Position numbers and translations under genes: made by a program. Positions 1 to 11,391 of a stretch of 64,000 nt of DNA are shown piece after piece. This DNA is from Pseudeuparius sepicola. Lineage: Eukaryota > Arthropoda > Insecta > Coleoptera > Anthribidae. Where the stretch lies: assembly GCA_963920635.1 (NCBI GenBank), contig OY987306.1, positions 13,286,001-13,350,000 on the forward strand, in the 5' to 3' direction. Position 1 is the stretch's first letter, and each line of letters begins with the position of its first letter. The notes under the pieces are model-generated. The model saw only the letters and a program-made list of their open reading frames with translations. It was not told where the DNA came from and searched no databases.

Positions 1-140
1 TGGACACTGACATATAACCTTGTACCAGCCCCCTTGTGGTCTCCTTGGAGTCTACAGAAAACAAACTTCCCCTCAAAGCTTCACTTTTCCTATGTGATAG
101 ACTGTGACATGCTGGGTCCCCTTATTTTAAAGAGTCCCTG
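1..140 (+). mobile_element. 3' end of a THAP-type DNA transposon (partial)
   Basis: This is the terminal 140 bases of a family seen again at 10199-14223 (inverted) and about 51570-53162. It carries the same block around GCCCCCTTGTGGTC and ends in the shared terminus TTTAAAGAGTCCCTG. The left part lies outside the window, so no target duplication can be checked. No coding sequence is present in this stub. Confidence 0.8.
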
Positions 141-539
141 GTTCGAACCAATAGGTCGATGGAAGGCGGAAAAATATGCAGTCTAAAATGTCAGCACCAG
201 TACGAGCGACGCCACCGCGGCATAGTTTGACGGAAAACTCAAGTAAAAATTTAGATTCTGAACATAGCTACTTATCTACGGACCATCGCCAGTTAATTTT
301 CTCTAGAAATTTCAGAAGATGTTCAAACAATATTTGTCAGTGAAGACAACATAATAATAACGATTTTTTATTGATATATTTTATATTTATCATTATGTTG
401 GTGACAAAACAATTTTTATCATCTCATTTCTGTAAGATAAATATTTTTCAGATATAGATTTCAGAAGAACATTTTTATCAAATTATTCTTCCGTTTAGAT
501 TGATTACAAAAAACCTGATCAAAATGTTTTACAGTAGCT
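141..539. other. No recognised gene
   Basis: AT-rich spacer between the transposon end and the gypsy relic. I see no open frame of note and no clear inverted repeat. Confidence 0.5.
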
Positions 540-2215
540 GTTGATGACACAGATCTGCCATGTAGGCTGGCTTTACCCGTTCTAGAGCGACTTTCTTTTC
601 GACGCATTTAATCACCACAGGGTGATGGTTTGGTCGTCACGTCGAATCACCGGGAACGGACCACTGTAAGGAGGTCTCAGAGCGGGGTGCACGCTCTTAA
701 GAAGACGTAAGTGACAAGTTCTGGAATACAAAAGTATTTTTAGAGGAATAATGAGAAGCGGGGGCCTGGCGAAACTAAGACATCTGGTGACGCAAACGTG
801 TGACTAAGTTGGTGGCAGCATCTTGATGGTTCACGAAGAAGCAACAATTAGTTCACCAGGTAGTCGAAGGGGTTCTCCGTAGACAATCTTGGCAACTGGC
901 GCGTTGATGTCTGGCTTGTAGGCGCTGCGAATTCCTAGTAAAATCACAGTCAGGGCTTGTAGCCCTGTCGTATTGGAGTGGCACATAATGACAGCCTTCA
1001 GTTGCCTGTGAAGACGTTCGATCATTCCATTAGATTTTGGGTGGTAGCCGAAGGTCCGATGTATGGTTGCACCAAGGGTCATTCGAAGGATGCAGAACAG
1101 CATAGACTCAAACTGGCGTCCTTGGTCAGTTGTGATGTGCGTCCGTGATTAAAACAGGATATCCACCAGTTCATAAGCGCTTCGCCGACATCTTCTGCGG
1201 TGATGCCACTTAGCGGCCAGACTTCTTCCCATCGGGTGAAAATATCAATAACGGTAAGACAATACCGGTACGAATCAGCATGCGGTAGAGGTTTAATGAA
1301 ATCGATGTGGATGTGCTGAAAACGTAGACGGCGTTAAGTTTCCCAGCGGGTTGTAGACGTGGCCTGTGACTTTGGCGCGATGACATCCTTAGCAAGCGCC
1401 GGTGCCAGCAGGCCCAGCAAGATTGCTGTACGTGGGACCAGACGAAGCGTTGAGTGCCGGCGTGACGGAGACCATGCAGGGAATTGAACACCTGTCGATG
1501 CAGCGACGAAGAAACATCCGGGGAGGCTGACAGGTTTGCCACGGCGCTGTTGAAAGGCGTACGTCAAGAATGTGCCGAAAGTACTAGGTAGCAGCGTGAA
1601 CGGCAAACAATTCCCTATAGTATGTGGGCCATTCTGTCTGGCGTAGTGTTAGCTTCTGGGAGAAGAATGCAAGAGGCTCCCCATGTTCCGTCGACGCACT
1701 GTTGTAGTTGCTCCGACAGCGATGCTGGAAACGTCTGTAAAATGTCCGATCTTGGCACTTGGATCAGGATGAGTCAACAGAGGAGCGTCAGCGAGGTTCT
1801 TCTTGCATGTTTCAAAAGCTTCCTCTAAGGCGAGTGTCCTTGGAATGGGCTGGTTTCCGCGTAGACCGGAGAGGGCGGAGTGTAGAAGACCCTGGTGCTT
1901 AGCGGCTGAGGGGAGGAACCGACGATAGAAATTTAGCATGCCTAAAATTCGGCGCAGACCACGTGTAGCTGATGGGTGTGAAAAATCCCGGAGGCCAACA
2001 ACTTTGTTTTGACACCTCGTAGCCCATAAAAGTGACTGAAGCAGAGCAAAGCACGCTCTTATTGGCATTGACAATAATACCGTATTCAACCAGACGCATG
2101 CAGAGGGCACGTAAATGGCCTCGGTGTCCATCAACGCTGCAGGAGAAGATCAAAGTGGCATCTAGGTATATATCGAAAACAGAAATCGAAACCGGAGAAG
2201 ACTTCATCAATGAAC
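540..2215 (-). pseudogene. Decayed Ty3/gypsy pol (RT, RNase H, integrase)
   Basis: Read on the minus strand, the fragment starts in the reverse transcriptase palm (YLDATLIF in place of the YLDD region, then a GYEVS motif). It runs through RRILGMLNFYRRFLP and an RNase H start (HFTDVSSIAVGA). It then enters the integrase: a zinc-finger remnant, the catalytic core around HIHIDF and TRW, and the core end FGYHPKSNGMIERLHRQLK with YGEPLRLPGE. A C-terminal GPFPV stretch closes it near 540. These are diagnostic of arthropod gypsy elements. Frames change several times (near 1650, 1550, 1300 and 1130) with stops, and gag, protease, most of RT and both LTRs are missing. It is a dead 5'-truncated copy. 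Confidence 0.85.
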
Positions 2216-2558
2216 GTTGAAATGTTTGTCAAACCGATATATGTTGATATAAAATGTTCATTTTAGATTATCTTTTTCTATCTAATGTTAAAGTCCTACC
2301 ACATAAAAGTGAACCACCCTGTATTAAGTGAATTATAATTATAATGCTCAATTATTAGGTAAATATCGATCAAATTATAATTTCCAGATTTATTAAACTA
2401 GAAAACTCGGAAAACACTGCCCTTCACGGATTTTCCCCTACTTATGTATACAAAAGGATTATCCCGTATATGTAAGACAAAACTTTGTGGATACCTATTC
2501 CTTTTTCTAACTATGTGCCGCGACCACGGTCAGGAACATCCACAAAGGCGTATCGCTC
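2216..2558. other. Spacer; possible copia remnants
   Basis: Between the two retrotransposon relics. The part after about 2440 may belong to the copia relic but does not translate convincingly. Nothing else is recognised. Confidence 0.35.
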
Positions 2559-3176
2559 TTGGTTCTTAATCAAAGTGAAGATCATAAAGAAATAAATGAT
2601 ACATTTCTTTATCGAGAAGTCAATGGTAGTTTTTTATATCTGCCGAATAGGGCCAGATCAGATATCGCCTATTCAGTTGGATATGAGAGTAATAAAATGG
2701 AAAATCCCTCCAATATGGATATAGCAAATGTTGAAAGAATTATGAGATATCTTATAACGACCAAGAAAAACGGATAAATTTATAAGCAATATGAGCTGAT
2801 TGGTTATTGTGGTCCAGATTTTGTTGGTGATATTCAAACCAGGAAAAGCATAATGGGGTATGTAGGTAATACATTTTTGCAATGGTCCGGTTTGTTGGTG
2901 TTTTAGAAAACAACCCATAGTTGCACTATCGTCAACGGAAGCCTAGTACATAACAGTAGCAGAACGCACGAAAGAATTACTGTACATGAAAGCCTTGTTA
3001 GACGAAATTGTAATGGAAACAGTTCAGATCACTTTACAAATGGATAACCAAAGTGCGATCAAAATCATAAAAAAAATCCTTAAATTTGACAAGCTTACAT
3101 GGCATACATTCATAGATTTTATTAAGAAAATCCAGTCTAAAAAGCAAGCAAGAGTATTTTTGTGCCTTTTGATTTG
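2559..3176 (+). pseudogene. Decayed Ty1/copia pol (RT end and RNase H)
   Basis: The first frame gives YREVNGSFLYLPNRARSDIA, the canonical copia stretch linking reverse transcriptase to RNase H. It is followed by NVERIMRYL. A second frame gives a degraded GYC..DF.GDI block and RKQPIVALSSTEA at about 2905-2945. From 2986 the original frame resumes with KALLDEI and MDNQSAIKIIKK. Several stops and frameshifts separate these blocks. No LTR, gag or integrase is found nearby. It is an old fragment. Confidence 0.88.
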
Positions 3177-4705
3177 AAATGAAGTCCGTGGCTAGTTTTA
3201 GTGCAAGTATAGAAAGCATATATTTTTTAGTTTCTTATAGTGGACCGTTGGTACGCTTTGTGGCTATAAACATTTTTTTAAATTTTCATTCTGCATACGT
3301 TACAAAATACTCTTCCAATGATGTTAAAAGGTTTTGTCTCACAACATGTGAACTGGCAACACTGTCGACTTTGGTTGTTAACGTGTTGCTAAGTATGAAG
3401 TTAGGTCTGTGTGACTTTTGTAAGCTGACATTTTGACAATGACAGCAATGCATTAGTCTTTGTAGATGTATAGACATTAGACATGTGTATGCGTCGTATT
3501 GAAGTAGACTAATTTACCTTTGTTAATCACTACCAACTAAGTACTGTTACTCTATATACTTTCTAACTTCAACTCCAACACTGGCTCATTTTACCAAACA
3601 TCAAAATGTAATATGTAGAATTCTAGCTTCTTCAACTGGTTGAACAGATCATCCCTTAATTCCAAAATAATGTTAATTCTTCTGTAATTCACATAATAGT
3701 CTGCGCATACGAGTTTCATGTTATCACAAACAAATCTACCTATAAAAGCTCTGTTAATATGATAAAACTGCGAAATATTGAACGCAAGCAGAATTCGTGA
3801 CCGTAGAAAGGACGGCAATGGTAATACAGCTGGATATTTAAAATATTGGGCATTCAAAGCGTCAGAAACTGACATACCTCTAACAACAGAATAGCTCTGT
3901 TATAGCCTATAATAAGTCGCCATTTTTTTCGTCGAGTAGCGCCACCCCAGTCCGCAAACAACAATGAAATATGACGTGATGCTCGGGTTTTTAATATAGT
4001 GTCGGTCCAGGTGAAACATAAGAATGCACTAGTAGGTACAGTGAAAAGTACTGTAATAATTTTTTTCCAGTGTTAGGGTTGAAGATAATTATTATAAAAA
4101 TATGCCCTGTGAAAACATGTCGCAACGCCGCAGCGGGATGGTTCAACGGGTCTATGCAGTCTAGAGCAGTCTGCACTTTGACTTAGTTTATCTTTTCTAA
4201 TAAATGTTCAACTCTCTTTTTAATTATAATTAGATACATTTGTGACCTTTTTTTCAATAATTGAATACCTAAGTAAGTAGGTACGTTTGTTTCACAGACA
4301 ATAAAAGCAGTAATAAGTAACAAAATTAACACAGAAGTATAAGTATTAATTTATAATAAGTACGATTCCTGGTGTGGATAGGTACATTTTCGACAAATGA
4401 TATGGTAAATATGGGCAAATAGAGGGAACTACATTTTGCTGTAAGTCGAATTTTTGTGAGAATTTTTGGCAAAGTGCGCCGTCAGGCAAATGATGATTAC
4501 CTTATGGTTAATTTTTTATAAAAATACAAACAACAAGCGAACAGAGAACTGCATGTGGTGAAGGAGAATAATATCTCTTGTGATTGAAATGACAGTTAGG
4601 GTCAATTTTATAATACATTCAACTAAAACATATTTCGACTTTAAAATTAGGTAAAGAAACTTTTGCAACAATAGTAAACAATGTTTGGATCGTTAGAAAG
4701 CTCCC
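3177..4705. other. No recognised gene
   Basis: AT-rich sequence. A 94-codon minus-strand frame at 3591-3875 has no motif I recognise and is probably chance. No inverted-repeat pair was noticed. Confidence 0.45.
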
Positions 4706-6195
4706 TTAACCCATTAGCGCCTTGCGTTACCATTTGGCAACGTCCAACAGGTGATCTTTTCGACGCGTCCTAACTTGTCAGCGATTTTATTTCGTTTACG
4801 GTAGGAATCTTATTACCGACGTATTACTGTTTGGAATACATTCGTACTGGCAAATTCAGTTTACATTTGATTGTTAGAGTGTGAGCAGTGCTAGAATATA
4901 CCATTCAAATAAATCATCGAAAAAAATGGAGCCTCGGTTTGAGTAAGTATGTTTATTTTTATGTGTCACATATTTTTGTTACTTTGGATTTATATTTATG
5001 TATAGAATGCGTTAGAGTATTCATTGACAAAATATAAAGACATTTTACTAAAAACTAGCTGACTTACATATTCGTAAACATGACTGTTGCCATATGGCAA
5101 CGCTAGGCGCTTACATTCAGTAAATATTTATTTTTCAATTCCAGGAGAGGATTCTCAGTTTCTCAAGCACTAGATATGATTTACAATGATGAAACTTAGA
5201 CCAATGATTGAAATGCTAAAAGATCGATGTATCCACAATTTTGTTCCGGAATTGAACCTAGCATACGATGAAAGTATGGTAAAGTATTATGGGAAGCACA
5301 GTTGCAAACAGTTTATTCGGGGCAAGCCAATCAGGTTTGGCTACAAAATCTGGAGCCTATAGGCTCCAGATTTAGTGTTTATAAACACTAAAGATGGCTA
5401 CCTAATAAACTTTGATTTTTATCAGGGAAAGAGTCCTAAAATGAATTCGGACTATGATGTTCTATTTGGTAAAGCCGCTAGCCCACTTCTGATAATGTTA
5501 GATGAACTTCCGCTAGGAAAAAGACAGTTGGGGTATACTTTCTATATGGATAATTTATTTTCTAATCCAGCACTATTTTCTTTTTTGCAATTTCGCGGCT
5601 ATTCCGCCATTGGGACAATTCGAGAAAATAGAAGTCCAACACAGTGCACCCTAACTAACAACTTGCTTATCAAGTTCGTCCTAAAGGTGCTGGAAGACAT
5701 GCAGGATCAATAGAGTCCTCAGATAATAGCCGTATTTCAGATAATATTAGATTTGATAGAATTGACCACTTTGTTCAGCATACAGAAGGCCATAAAAAAA
5801 GAAGGTGCGCGCGCAGTACATGCAAGTCCATAATTAGAACAATGTGCTGGAAGTGTAATGTAGCCTTGTGTATTGACTATTTCCAGCCATTCCATTGTCG
5901 AAAGCATAATCTGCTATTGCATATTATTGAAAATAATATATACTTGACGATATTACACTGTTTCATTGCTTTCCAAATAACTGCCAAAACCTTTTTGATT
6001 TCTTATAAAATTAGACACTTTGACTTCACAAGCTCCTAGCGTTACCATATGGCCACAGCCTATATTTCAAAAAGTACTACTCAGATATTTTTGGAATAAA
6101 TTATTTTCGTTTCAGGGAGTCATTTTTTACAGTTATTTAAGAAAAAATATCGAAATTTGAAAAAATACATAATTCAGGCGTTAATGGGTTTTTAA
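4706..6195 (+). mobile_element. piggyBac-like transposon, internally deleted
   Basis: The left end is TTAA followed by CCCATTAGCGCC. The right end is GGCGTTAATGGG followed after three T by TTAA. Imperfect 12-bp terminal inverted repeats with TTAA flanks are the signature of the piggyBac superfamily. At 1.49 kb it is shorter than autonomous members, and the encoded transposase lacks internal blocks. A near-palindromic GTTACCATNTGGCAAC-type motif occurs close to both ends and once inside. Confidence 0.85.
4926..5889 (+). pseudogene. piggyBac transposase, deleted and frameshifted
   Basis: A short exon (ATG at 4926, MEPRFE) ends at a GTAAGT donor at 4943. An acceptor near 5144 continues in frame as [16 protein letters not shown]. 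The frame then jumps to MIEMLKDRC and the core: [11 protein letters not shown] (first catalytic Asp), [11 protein letters not shown], a stop near 5360, then GYLINFDFYQGK and FYMDNLFS (second Asp). After about 5650 the block that should hold the third Asp is absent. The frame resumes near 5752 as FDRIDHFVQ, then a cysteine-rich C-terminal finger (CARSTCKS, CWKCNVALC). The order is right for piggyBac, but two internal deletions, frameshifts and stops make it inactive. Confidence 0.88.
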
Positions 6196-7039
6196 AGGGT
6201 ACTTTAGTTTGTCTATGCAAATGGCCCGTAAAATCATATCATTCTTAAATTTTCGTCCTTTGGAAAGCACAAAACCAATACAAGTCTACCTGCCGCCTGC
6301 CGTCAAGCAAAGAAAACCTAGCTACTTCAAGTTATTATTACGATTTGACTTACAGCGTTGATTGAGGAACGCTTACAGCCAGGTATATACCTAACTGAGT
6401 TCTAGCATCCCTCGGCGATTCTAGGCATCTTGAGGCTTGAATTTGTAAAGACATGATTCTTCACTTAGAACTTTTATAGAAATGTTTCACTTTTGCACAA
6501 ACAAAACAAATATATAAAAAAGCTGTCGCCAGCACTTCGGGCAGTCTGTTTCCACCCAGAGACACACTGCCTCGTCGTAGCAATCTGGCGACGATAGCAC
6601 TACCCGCACTACAAAAATTAATGCTTTGTAAAATCAACTGACAGGGAATGACAGGCCACGCCGCGCAGACCCGCAAGCCATGCTGCCAGCTTTCTAAACT
6701 TCAGGGCTTTTCCTAGAGTCGGCTTTGGAAAAGTGATCGATCGAGTAAGGCACCCACTCTCTTACTATTGAATTGTTTTCTCTTATTTTTCCGCCTAGCC
6801 TTCTGGAGTTTTGCACGTAATCTCATTTTGAATGAAACAATAAGCATACAAATTGCCAAAAGTGCACTTGGTAATATAAATATTGTGAAATTATTTGCAA
6901 CCTTAGCGTCTATTTTTACATGAAAAAATTACATATTTGACCCCCTGCCCTCGCATTATAAATACTTCAAGGGTGCCTTCTGGTGGCCAGACCCTACCTG
7001 TGTCGGTGCTGGTATATCTACTGGCTAAAATTTCACTTG
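6196..7039. other. No recognised gene
   Basis: A minus-strand frame at 6461-6676 shows no family motif. I see no repeat relation to the rest of the window. Confidence 0.4.
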
Positions 7040-7297
7040 CGTCGAGTCACATATTATATGCCCCTCCGTAGCCGACTCTCCGTCTAACAATATCTTTGAG
7101 AAAGGAGGAAGATTTAATCTCCAAAAGCTCAGAAAACAAAGTTGTTGACGTTATTTTTGAGTTAACATTCAAAGTTTCGTTCTTTTATTGTTAGGCGTTA
7201 GGCATTTATGCATTTTCCTGCAACTTGAAAAGTTGTCTTTTAATCAGTTTGGTTCAGGTGTCTGTAGCGAAAAACTCAATTAAAAAGTAAATGGATC
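7040..7297 (+). repeat. Solo terminal piece of the Penelope-like element
   Basis: From about 7085 the sequence is a diverged copy of the noncoding tail found at both ends of the Penelope-like element (13880-14060, and inverted at 11100-11280). It shares the block TTGAGAAAGGAGGAAGATTT, the AAGCTCAGAAAACAAA stretch and the end CAATTAAAAAGTAAATGG. No coding part is present, so this is a fragment or 5'-truncated copy. Confidence 0.75.
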
Positions 7298-7639
7298 GTT
7301 GCTCAATGTTCACTCAGCGATGTTATCAAACATCATGCAGAAAGAAAATACAAAATAGGTAGATAGGTATTTATACTATTTATATTTGTTTTAATAATTT
7401 AGCCTGTATATTGAAATTTGTAAAAACCGCCAACTTCCCTAGTACTGTCACATTTTCTGGAGCTTTTAAATCCAAATATTATTAGCACATAAATCTGCAA
7501 AAAACTTGACTAAAATTACGGAAGGTCATGACCAATCTGTCAATTTGATATTGTCTTTGATCCTTATGCATTCTTATTGTGTTTGGAACTCCATTGTGAT
7601 AAAGACAACTTTTCTACACCTTTTCCAACGGTATTTCAG

Positions 7640-9660
7640 AAAATGTCAAGTAGGTATATAATTTCAGTAGACGTCATTTGTATTTCAGAATAATCAATTC
7701 AGGTAATTTAAGAAAGTGCAAATTGTATTTCAAAATCAATTGTATTTCAAAGTCAATTGGGTTTCAGACAGGGTGATTTCAGTTTCAGAAATAGTCATAG
7801 TTCAGTCAAATGGTACACAAGGAAGGTGCGAAGTGGAAAGTTCTGGTGTAATTGTTTTTTGTGGTTTATTTCATGTTCTTTGAGGTGCTGAACACGAATC
7901 TGAAGTTGTCCAACAAAAATTTTCGCGGCAAATATGAGAAATCATTAAAGAAACACTAAAAATAATGTTGTTTAGTGATTTACAGCTTATAACTTGCAAA
8001 GCAACCTATTTACGCAAAAAGTGGCCCTATAGTAAAATAAACAGGAGAAAATTATCTACAATTTGACTGTCTTAACATTTTTTGTACGTCGTATGGTTTC
8101 CATGCAAAAGAGTGTTGAATGATAGAAATAGGGAAATAAGTATTTTTTGAAGACAGAAACATTCCAATAAACATAACGTCAGGCAGTGCCCTATAAAGAA
8201 ATACTAGGGGGCGCTGCATTAGGCGCTGTGTTATGCTATACAACCCACAAAACGTTAAGAATAGGGGAGAATATACAGGTACCACCAGAGGGCAACAGGT
8301 GGTACTAGACGTCAAAATATACCCTGTGAGCCAAAAATGCCTTGGTAAAATGTTGCTCGTTTAAAAGATACAGGGTGTTGAAAATAAAACTTGTTTTTCG
8401 AATAATTTGAATAATTCTAAAACCGTTGAAGGTATCTTATTCAAAATTGACGCACTTGGGTTTTTGAAAGTGAGAAATCCGAATTCGGTACTAGTTTGAA
8501 CCTAGTTCCTAGAGGGCGCTTGGTGCGAACTTCGTGTTGAATTAAATTCTGCATAATATCATTGAGTAAAGGATATAATATATCCTTTACTCAATGATAA
8601 TATTTTACCCTGTGAAGCTGGGAATGTTTTGACGATGTAAAAAACATACTCTTGGTCAATATCGATATCGCAAGCCGTTTCCGAGATATTCATCTCTGAA
8701 TGTATAGAAACACCGAACAAATCCAAATTTCGAAAATACAACGCAATTTATTCAAAATACAAAATGTTTTTTGAAATTTACTTTAACAGGTATTAAAAAT
8801 GTCCCCCGTTTACCTCAAGTCACTTTCTTATGCTCTTTATTAAATGACGCCTCACATTCGGGAAGGTGCATTTTCAGCATTTTTAATATTATCGGTCGCT
8901 TGTTAAATTTTTCCTAATTAATAATAAATTAATTCGGATTTCTCATCTTCGAAATTATTGCAATTTTTCGAAAATCAAGTTTCATTTTCAACACCCTGTA
9001 TCTTTTAAACGAGCAACATTTTACTAAGGCATTTTTGGCTCACACGGTATATTTTGACGTCTAGTTGGTACCACCTGTTGCCTTCTGGCGGATATGTTAT
9101 GGGACACCCTATATATTCGATATGAATTTTCGGGTTGAAAATTGCGAACTTTCTCAAAAAATTTCCAGGAAATATAAAATAAACTAATATTCGTTTTTCC
9201 AGAACCGAATATTTCCAAAATATTCTCAATATATTGCAAAGTTCGAATTGAAATATTCGCCACTCACATCACTGTATGGAAGCTGTGTCTAAGAGGGCTC
9301 GTATACATAAATACATAAAAATTGTACAGAAATGCACGTCTTTTAATAGCCTATACAATAATATTTACCTACATGAAATAAAAATTATAAATTAATGGTG
9401 TTTTTTGCTGTTTTAAAAAAATTACTGAAGTTCCCCCATGCTTCAATACTCTTTTGCGTGGAAACCATACGATTTTTGTTGGACAACTTCAGATTCGTAT
9501 TCAGCACCCCAAAAAACATAAAATAAACCACTAAAAACAATTACACCAAAACTTTCCACTTTAAACTACCGTTTGACTGAACTAAGTTTAATTTCAGAAA
9601 CCATCATTTGTAGTTCATAAACTATGATTTGTATTTCGGAAAATGCCATTTTTGTATAGA
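7640..9660. mobile_element. Large foldback element with repeat-bearing arms
   Basis: The block 7827-7920 (GGTGTAATTGTTTTTTGTGG to TTGTCCAACAAAAAT) recurs inverted at about 9472-9567. The GGTTTCCATGCAAAAGAG block at 8094-8111 is inverted at about 9450-9468. Outside these, both arms are rich in short imperfect repeats of the type CATTTGTATTTCAGAA (7640-7800 and about 9590-9660), the classic build of foldback elements. No transposase is present. Exact ends are not resolved. A separate inverted-repeat element occupies the middle. Confidence 0.6.
8264..9110. mobile_element. CAGGGTG-type inverted-repeat element
   Basis: Arms of about 130 bp face each other. The left arm runs through GCAACAGGTGGTACTAGACG, GAGCCAAAAATGCC and GTTGCTCGTTTAAAAGATA, then CAGGGTGTTGAAAATAAAAC from 8371. 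The right arm is the reverse, with CAACACCCTG ending at 8998 and CACCCTATA near 9110. It has the same plan as the other MITEs here: a GGGTG end and an inner CAGGGTGTT about 100 bp in. It is noncoding. Confidence 0.7.
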
Positions 9661-10190
9661 CGACCAATTCTTCGATTAAACAAAAAACATTAATTTAAAA
9701 TAAGTAGTGTGTCCACGGATAGACTTGACCGAGGAGGAAATCACTGGTTAAATTTCGTACACTAAAAATTGTGAATTATGATGGGAAATGTTTTGCCTCC
9801 TTTAGAATCTATGGCACTATCTATAACATAAATACACGAGTTTAGTTTTTGAACCGTCAATTTATCTTTGAAATTACGGAAATCGGGTTTATCACGTTAG
9901 TTTCGACACCCTGTATAAAAATGAATTCTTTTGTAATTTTAAAGTGTTGGACATAACTAGAGGTAGTGTTGGATCTCAGGAGCACGCCTATCGCGAGTTT
10001 TTTAACTTACAATTTTAGCGGCTCTTCAATGTTCTACTTAGGTACTGATATTTAAAACATTTTATATATCCTTTATTCATTTTTGAGTTTTTTTTAATTA
10101 ATAATTATGTTATACAGTGTGTCCCTTCCTCCATAAAAATGTTATTTATGGGCCGATTTTGAAAAACTTCTTTTTTATGGATAGGTCTCT
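9661..10190. other. MITE fragments, no gene
   Basis: The stretch 9768-9818 matches, inverted, part of the THAP-type transposon at 10388-10438. The stretch 9836-9913, ending CACCCTGTA, resembles the right end of the MITE at 53271-53817. No coding sequence is seen. Confidence 0.55.
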
Positions 10191-11087
10191 GTAAAATGCA
10201 GGGACTCTTTAACTCTTTAAAGTAAGGGGACCCAGCATGTCACAGTCTATCACTATCACATAGGAAAAGTGAAGCCTTGAGGGGAAGTTTGTTTTCTGTT
10301 GACTCCAAGGAGACTACAAGGGGGCTGATACAAGGTTATGTTATATGTCAGTGTCCAACTGCCATCAGGTTTTATGTAACATACCAGTGCCATAGATTCT
10401 AAAGGAGGCAAAAGATTTCCCATCATAATTCACAATTTTTAAATTTTCTAACTTCCAGATACTCAGATGTGTCAATTAGGTAAAGGTAATGCGGCCGCTT
10501 GTAGTAGTAGTCCCAATAATTGCAACCAGATTTTTCCTGTAGTATAAGTAGGTAGTTCAAAACAAATCGTATTTCGAAAATTTTAAATTACTAATCAGGT
10601 AGCTTCAGTCAGGTATTTTTTTAAAGAGTTTTTATCTACGACTACAAGTTTATTTTAAGATTGTGAGGTACCTACCTTGGGAGAGAAATAAAATCACAAA
10701 AATTTTATAATGAACACCGAGAAAAACTACATCTATGAACTACTAGTCCTAATCTTATTAGCCAATCCCGAAATCTGTGAATGTTCTTTGGGTAGATACA
10801 TTCAACAAGGGAAGAAAGTTCAAGTATACATATGACACATAATGGAATGAGGAACCTGGTAACAAGGTGCAATAGCGACAAATTCTTAAATAGGCAAAAT
10901 CGGCACTACTGACTTACCATACTTGTTACTTAAATTCGTGGAAATAATTGCTGGAAATCGATTTCAACTATAAAATAAATTTCTTTCATTTGACAGTTGC
11001 CACATTCTGTAGTTGTATACACAAAATTGTCAAGTCTTATTTTTAGAAATCATGGAAACCATTATTAATTTTTACTAACAATCAAAG

Positions 11088-11100
11088 TACCTGTTATATT
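11088..11100 (+). repeat. Left target duplication of the Penelope-like insertion
   Basis: TACCTGTTATATT, repeated exactly at 14094-14106. The related transposon copy at about 51690 carries this site once, uninterrupted (inverted). Confidence 0.85.
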
Positions 11101-11391
11101 TAATTTTTAATTGGGTTTTTCGCCACCAAACTGATTGAAAGACAACTTTTTCAAGTTGCCTCGAAAATTCATAAATTATTAACACTGAACGAACGAAACT
11201 TTAAACGTGTAACTCAAAAAATAACTTCAACAAATTTGTTTTCTGAGCTTTCGGAGGATAAATCTTTCTCCTTTCTCAAAGATCATGTCACGTCAAAGTG
11301 AAGTGACAGATTAATAAATTTCAGGTTAAAATGTCATGACAACAGAAACAATAGCCTAGCCACCTGCCTGATATTGTACCCTGTGTTTTAT

